Shown here: piece after piece, positions 58,381 to 64,000 of the stretch
Layout of the letters: every line of letters starts with the position of its first letter
Numbering within the stretch: position 1 is the stretch's first letter
DNA from: Cranoglanis bouderius
Taxonomy: Eukaryota > Chordata > Actinopteri > Siluriformes > Cranoglanididae
Reading direction: 5' to 3'
Assembly: GCA_023630585.1 (NCBI GenBank)
Contig: CM042540.1
Span: 11,683,074-11,747,073, forward strand
DNA: 64,000 nucleotides
Notes under the pieces: model-generated
What the model was told of the DNA's origin: nothing
Seen by the model: the letters and a program-made list of their open reading frames with translations, nothing else
Databases searched by the model: none
Made by a program: the position numbers and the translations under genes

Positions 58381-60439
58381 GTGAGACAGATTGATTCTTT
58401 TCTCCTCTGTCTAGACAGCTGTCTCCAGCATTGTCCATTTCATTCACTCTTCCTGTCCATTCCCTTATATTTGTCATGATCAAAGATTACTACTATTGAT
58501 TTTTTTTGGCCTGGCAAAGTGCTGCTTCACTGTTTAATATGTCACTAGAACATAACTGCTCTTTGTGCCGGCTGTGGTTTTAAACTGAAATGCAAGAGAT
58601 GAAATCTACAGTGTCCTAAATGTGAGCTGTTGATGAACTGACATTGAATTGACATCTTGTGGTTTTAAAATCGATGTTAACCATGGCTGAGTCTTGTTTT
58701 CAAGATTATAGCATTACCTGTGCTATGCTTGACCAAATCAGCATCAGTCACCAGTGTTCTGCTTTAAAGGCGAACGAGGGTCTTGAAAGTATATTTATTT
58801 ATATAGTCAAAACTAAACGTAGAAAGTCTTAAAAAGGTCTGGAAAGGTGCAAGATACCTGAAGGAAAAGACAATTCCTGTTTTTCTTCTAATAAAATAAC
58901 TGTATATTCATTACACATATCTGCAGTATTTAGCATTGGTTTAATATTGTGTGGAACTCAAGGATTTTTGCATTATGTAAACAAAATCCAAACATATTTG
59001 CATTACATTTTGTGTAAGTCATTGTCATTGATATTATGTGGATAATCTCCTAAGCTGGAAAGCACTCTTTCATAATTCTGACATAGAGTCATAACATAGT
59101 GCCATGACTGGATCATCAGTAAACTACTACCACAGTAAAATGCCAAATTACTGAATATTAAATAATGATTACACCTTAATAACATTCCAATTACACTTCA
59201 AATTGCCTTGACCGTTGAAAGCTTTAAATTTAAATGGCCCTGTGTATTTCTGATTTACTTCTTCCTCCATATACTTAGGATGCTATTTACATGCTCAGCC
59301 ACCCCCATGAATCAGACTCGATTGAAGCTCTAATCAATCATCCATGCTCTGGTCTCATTGAGGAAGAAGGTTCTGGCAGCATGACATTAGTGAACTGACA
59401 CTGCTCGGTATCAGAGGAGAAAAGTGACCGGAGAATTCACTTCAGCTTGCTGTGCTGATTATCTTAGGAAAGCTTTATTAGGAAGGACAAATAGAGTAAT
59501 AAAGTGTCTATGTGCAGCATATTTGTAATCACTGTGTTCAGCAAACAAGTTCTAATCCTTGAGATTAAAATAAGCTGATACCAAAGGTTATTTTGGTATA
59601 GTAAATAGCAGCTCCAACTTTAGCCAACTTTCTGATGCATGCTGTTTTGGGAAACTTTTTTTTTTTTTTTTGCCTCCCAATTGCTCGTAATTGCAGTAAT
59701 CTTTATCCTGATGTGTGACCAATTTATTTACAGCTCACTTTCTTCACGCCTACAAAATCAGTCCATGCCACTTTTGCTCTTGCTAAAAAAAGAAAAAAAA
59801 GAAAAAGCAAAAACAGGGGCAGAATACAAATAACCCAGAAACTCTCAAGGTTCTTTCTCAATAGAGGCTTTAGGATTTAATTAGCATTAGGTTGATTGTG
59901 CTATTGTCCAGCTAATCTTTGACTGCTAGCTTTTAAAAGAGGATAAAATGTTAAAATTGACCCCAAACTTCGAGTGAAACTTTGAAATGAACTCATTTGT
60001 GCGTGTCTGCAACATATTGCCTGCTCATGCTCTCTTAGCTCCTGCACAGTAGCGCCTGACAACCACTCGAGCATGTCTTTCCTATCCAAATAGCTTTGGC
60101 AACTGTTGTGAAGTGGGGTCTCCATGGCAACACGCCGTCCCGATTCTTAGATCAAAGACGAAGGAAGGTTTTAGTGTGTAAATGCGTCAAATGACAGCAC
60201 TCGAGCTCTCACCCACGCTCATCGTCTTGAATACATGCCCCCCCAAACACGTTTTTCTGTCTTTGTGAGGACTTTTCATTAACATAATGATTACTGTAGA
60301 TAAATAATGCTATTCAACTACCCCTAACTCTTCAGTTTTAGTTTCAAACAAAGACAAAGAAAGACACATTTTTGTGAGGACATTTGACACTTTCCGATAA
60401 TTTAGTCTTTTTTGGTACTCCCTAAGGGCTAAATGTATG

Positions 60440-60502
<63 letters not shown>

Positions 60503-60894
60503 GTGAGCACAGTGTGGACCCATCTGTGCCCTGATATTATGAAAATCAAACTGAACATGGATGTCGTGACACTTGCACCTGGGATCTAACAGGGACACAT
60601 GGCCCTCACGCTCTGCACTCTGTTCTCCATAATGGCTCATGCTATTTTGGCAAATAAGATGTTTGCTGTATTGAGTAAAATCCTCCTCCCAGTGAGGCTT
60701 ATATTACAGCTTTTATTTATTAGTGGAATTTTGAACAGTGCCCTGCTTATAATTCTGACTTTAGAGCCAGGGGTGTCAAACTCAGGTCCTAAAGGGCCAT
60801 TACCTTACAGGGATTTGTATTTAGTCTCTTCTAACACATCAAATGCAGCCCATGAAGCCTTGGGAAGTAAAATAAAATAAAACATAATGGATGT
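58381..60894. other. Start of the 3'-most intron seen; no gene recognised
   Basis: AT-rich. A hydrophobic frame at 60599-60880 is not a receptor helix exon. (CA)n at 60441-60500 is the main repeat. A MITE-like fragment starting CAGGGGTGTCAAACTCAGG lies near 60770-60870. Confidence 0.5.
60441..60500. repeat. (CA)n microsatellite
   Basis: About 29 CA units. Confidence 0.93.
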
Positions 60895-61079
60895 AAATAA
60901 CCCTGAAGTTGATTATTTTCCCGTAACTTTACACTCTGAAGTGTTTTGTTCTGCTTATACCACAGCAGTTTACAACAATTACACATTCTTAGTTATTAAA
61001 ACCAACACGTCAGCCTTTTTTTTTTTTAGTTACATTTAATGTTGAGGAAGGTCTGTGCTTACTACAGCTGCACACATAG

Positions 61080-62395
61080 TGCTGATTTCTTCTGTTTTTG
61101 TGTATATCTCATACTAAATAGTTTTAGATCTTCAAACGAAATACAACATAAAACAAAGGCAACCTGAGTAAACACACAATACAGTTTATATATATATTTT
61201 TTTTATTGAATCAAAAAAAAGTTATCCAACACCTGTCACCCATGTGAAAAACTAATTGCCCCCTTAAAATTAAAATCTGGTTGTGCCATCTTTAGCAGCA
61301 ACAACTGCAACCAAACGCCTCCGATAACTGGAGATGAGTCTTTCACTTACTTCTAGGACTAGGACTTACTCCTATGCTTTGGATCATTGTCTTGCTGAAT
61401 AATTTAGTTGCGCTTGAGTTACAGCTTACAAACTGAAGACCGGATATTCTCCTTTAGGATTTTCTGGTAGAGAGCAGAATTCATGTTTCCCTCAATTATT
61501 GCAAGTTGCCCAGACCCTGAAGCAGCAAAGCATCCCTACACCATCACACTGCCACCACCATGCTTGACCATAGTTATGATGTTCTTTTTGTGGAATTCTG
61601 TGTTTGGTTTATGCCAGATGTAACGGGACCCCTGTCTTCCAAACGGTTCCACTTTTGACTCATCAATCCACAGAACATTCTCCCAAAAGGTTTGAGGATC
61701 ATCAAGGTGTGTTTTGGCAAAATTCAGACGAGCCTTATGAACAGTGGCCTTTATTGATGCAAGAGAGGTCTGTAGTTCCTTTGGTGTTGTCCTTGGCTCT
61801 TTTGTGACTTCCTGGATGAGTTGTTGCTGGGCTCTTGGAGGAATTTTGGAAGGTCTGCCACTTCTGGGAAGGTTCATCACTGTCCCAAATTTTTCCATTT
61901 GGAGATAATGGCCCTCACTGTGGTTCTTTGGAGTCCCAGAGCCTTTGAAATAGCTTTGTAACACTTTCCAGACTGATGTATTTCAATCACCTTCTTCCTC
62001 ATCATTTGTGGAATTTCTTCCAACTTTGGCATAGTGTGTTACTGAGTAAGACCTTTTAACCAACTTCATGCTGTTGAAAAAGTTAATCAAATCAAAGTGT
62101 TGATTTGATTGAACAGGATTTTCAGTTATCAGGCCTGGTTGCGTCTAATCCAGCTGAACCTCATGAATGCAGTTTCCTGTATTTGGGGAATTAGTAACTA
62201 CAGGGCCAAATACATTTTCCCACAGGCCCAGTTGATACTGGATAACATTTTTGCTACAATAAATAACATTATCTTTTAAAAACTGTATGTTGTGTTTACT
62301 CAGGTTGCCTTTGTTTTATCTAAGATTTCAGAAACAATTTATATGAGATATACAAAAAAAAAAAACAGTAGAAATCAGGATGGGGCAAATACGGA
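61080..62395 (-). mobile_element. Tc1-like element, outer ends eroded
   Basis: Subterminal inverted repeats about 61085-61200 and 62270-62380 (GGCAACCTGAGTAAACACA with TGTGTTTACTCAGGTTGCC). The minus-strand frame 61964-61536 carries LPRSGRPSKIPP, VLWIDESKVEPFGRQG and VKHGGGSVMV. The C-terminal catalytic part is missing. Same family as 7760-8949. Inserted in a TTATACCACAG-family copy. Confidence 0.75.
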
Positions 62396-62474
62396 ATGTC
62401 TCTTCTTTCACTTATTTTATAGTAGCTATAAAGAGTAGTTCCCTTAGCAACTTTTTTTTTCTTTCCATCTCTCT

Positions 62475-62835
62475 TCAAGTCAAGTCAAGTCAAGTGGGCT
62501 TTTATTGTCATTCCTTATATATAATGTAATGTAGCAGCACAAGTATAGCAGCAATACTGGTAGCAAAAACGAGTTCCATAGTATAAAGTGACTGATGCAG
62601 ATATGTAAAATGCAGTGTGCAGTAGTACTGAGTCTTACTGGGTTAGGTGTTCGGCTAGCCCAGGTGAGCATTTGGAGGCAGCAGGGTGTTGAGTAATCTG
62701 ACTGCCTCAGGGAAGAAACTGCTGCCTGCTGGTGGTGGCACGGATGCTCCTGTACCTTCTGCCAGATGGCAGGAGGGTGAGTAGTCCATGAAAAGTGAGA
62801 GGGGTCGTCCGCAATACTGGTGGCTTTGCGGAAGT
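62475..62835 (-). repeat. Probable non-LTR retrotransposon tail
   Basis: Begins with TCAAG pentamers, then GGGCTTTTATTGTCATTCC, like 43055. Later words ACTGCCTCAGGGAAGAAACT and TGTACCTTCTGCCAGATGGC are common in fish repeats. No coding frame. Confidence 0.5.
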
Positions 62836-63179
62836 TATTAACTTGAAGTTAATAAGACAAAAAAAAATGCAGCTTGTGATGTTACTGAGAAACTCCTTTG
62901 CGCTGAAGACTTTTCATGCACTGGAAAACGTCAAGCAACAGGTTTGTATTTTGACTGTTACAAAGCGCTGACACTGGAGACTATTCTATAAACTCTTCTA
63001 TAAACATAAGATTGTCTTATATGCGTCCTCATCATTTCTTTGTTATATAACAACTCCTATAGTTAGACATTAATTATGTAAGCGTCCGCTATACAAGTTC
63101 CTGTGAATTGGTTGTTACTGTAAAAACATTTATAAATGTTTATAAAAACATATTACAACACGAACAGGCGACTATGTAA

Positions 63180-63299
63180 GGGATAATCTACTGCTAGGTG
63201 TGCGTTACGCGATTTTAATGCATGACGTGGAGGCAAAGAAAGTTGCCTCTGCGGAGTGCATTAAAATCGTGCAACGCACAACTAGCCGTGGATTATCCC
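63180..63299. repeat. 120-bp imperfect palindrome (hairpin)
   Basis: Arms 63180-63236 and 63242-63299 pair with few mismatches around a loop of about 5 bases. Paired words include GGGATAATC with GATTATCCC, GTGCGTTACGCGATTTTAAT with ATTAAAATCGTGCAACGCAC, and GAGGCAA with TTGCCTC. Confidence 0.85.
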
Positions 63300-64000
63300 G
63301 TTTAGTCCATGGGCACTTGCCAGCATTGACAAGTTAAAGCTGTCATTGATGTTTGCAGAGCAAAATTTGCCTGAAAGGATAAAAATAATGGTTCATTTTC
63401 ATTAGTTATTTTATATACGGGTCGTTAGATCTAGAATTCTGCCCACTCTAAATCATACACAGAGATAAAGTAGTGCGATAGGATTACATTTAGTTGAATT
63501 AATTTTAGTAAATAGTTATCAGAGAACGAGAGAATGAGAGAGAGAAAGAGAGCATGCGTGAATTAAATGTGTCTGTGCCGCGTCTCTACTAATAATGAAG
63601 CTGTGAGTTTAACTGTGTATTACTATGGTTACAGCTGTTTATAGGCAGCGCATTAACTAAATGGTGATTAAACTGACTGGAACTACCTGTGGTATATACG
63701 GTTTTAACACACACCTTCCAGCCAATCAGAATCGAGTATTCAGACAGACCATGGTATAATCACCAAATAACCAGTGATTATTTGCCAAATATTTAAGCAC
63801 TGTTGTCATTCAGGAGGTGGGACTAGGTGTTGATGAGATTCTGAAGGACATACTGTATTTAATCAACGGTATACACCATATGCTATGCTTCATCTCATTA
63901 GGCTCTTTATGTATTGACTGATAGAGCTATTTTAACTGGCACATGTAGCTGAATGTAGCTTAATGTAGCTGAAACTGCATTAAACGTCACACCTGAAAAC

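Larger units (their letters stand above)
62395..63790. mobile_element. Right part of a TTATACCACAG-family copy with a central hairpin
   Basis: Continues the copy that begins at 60895. It contains AATGCAGCTTGTGATGTTAC and AAAGCGCTGACACTGGAGAC segments shared with 32300-32400, and ends near CCAATCAGAATCGAGTATTC and GGTATAATCAC. A strong hairpin lies at 63180-63299. Confidence 0.45.

Noticed and set aside
60599..60880. Hydrophobic 93-residue frame that could be a receptor transmembrane exon
   Set aside because: The residues do not match any GABBR1 helix, and phase 1 continuity from 58380 is not met at a plausible acceptor.
1..64000. CRISPR arrays, operons, viral or toxin genes
   Set aside because: No spaced direct repeats, no prokaryotic gene organisation and no recognisable viral or toxin coding sequence; the direct repeats found are microsatellites or transposons.

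Overview
The window is vertebrate nuclear DNA from a teleost fish. It is AT-rich, has long introns with GT/AG splice sites, and is crowded with Tc1-like transposons, tRNA-derived SINEs, MITEs and microsatellites. The repeat mix looks like an otophysan such as a catfish, but that is an impression and not a proof. There are no bacterial-style genes, CRISPR arrays or rRNA genes. Only two protein-coding genes can be supported. Both are on the + strand, head to tail, and most of the remaining open frames are transposase relics or shadows.

Gene 1 (about 2.2-10 kb) is sh3bp5l, a coiled-coil RAB11 guanine-nucleotide exchange factor. All six coding exons are present (2758-9959) and encode about 451 residues. 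Introns 1 and 5 hold SINE and Tc1-like insertions, and intron 4 holds a local duplication.

Gene 2 (about 15 kb to beyond the right edge) is gabbr1, the GABA-B receptor subunit 1. The window holds the extracellular half. A signal-peptide exon (19820-19898), three exons for two sushi domains, an 18-nt microexon (25876-25893) and nine exons of the Venus-flytrap GABA-binding domain were located by reading frame, splice sites and phase. The last exon seen ends at 58380; the seven-helix domain and coiled coil lie past base 64000. A second first exon (38414-38665) supplies the GABA-B1b isoform: it has its own signal peptide, and an internal acceptor at 38503-38504 lets the same exon serve the 1a isoform. 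All eight GABA-pocket residues known from the mammalian receptor are conserved. The intron after exon 52684-52749 uses a GC donor.

The introns of gabbr1 are a transposon graveyard. At least ten Tc1-like copies of several families are visible across the window. They include two full-length 1508-bp copies of one family in opposite orientations (18176-19683 and 54574-56081), the second starting 18 nt downstream of an exon. Other elements are a Rex1/CR1-like LINE, a hAT MITE with a perfect 8-bp target duplication, an unclassified element with very long inverted repeats (30979-32157), and a MITE-like family with TTATACCACAG ends that carries several nested insertions.

I did not find a new multigene system. 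The most interesting material is the architecture of gabbr1 (dual start exons, microexon, GC-AG intron, overlapping upstream ORF) and the way mobile elements sit against its exons.
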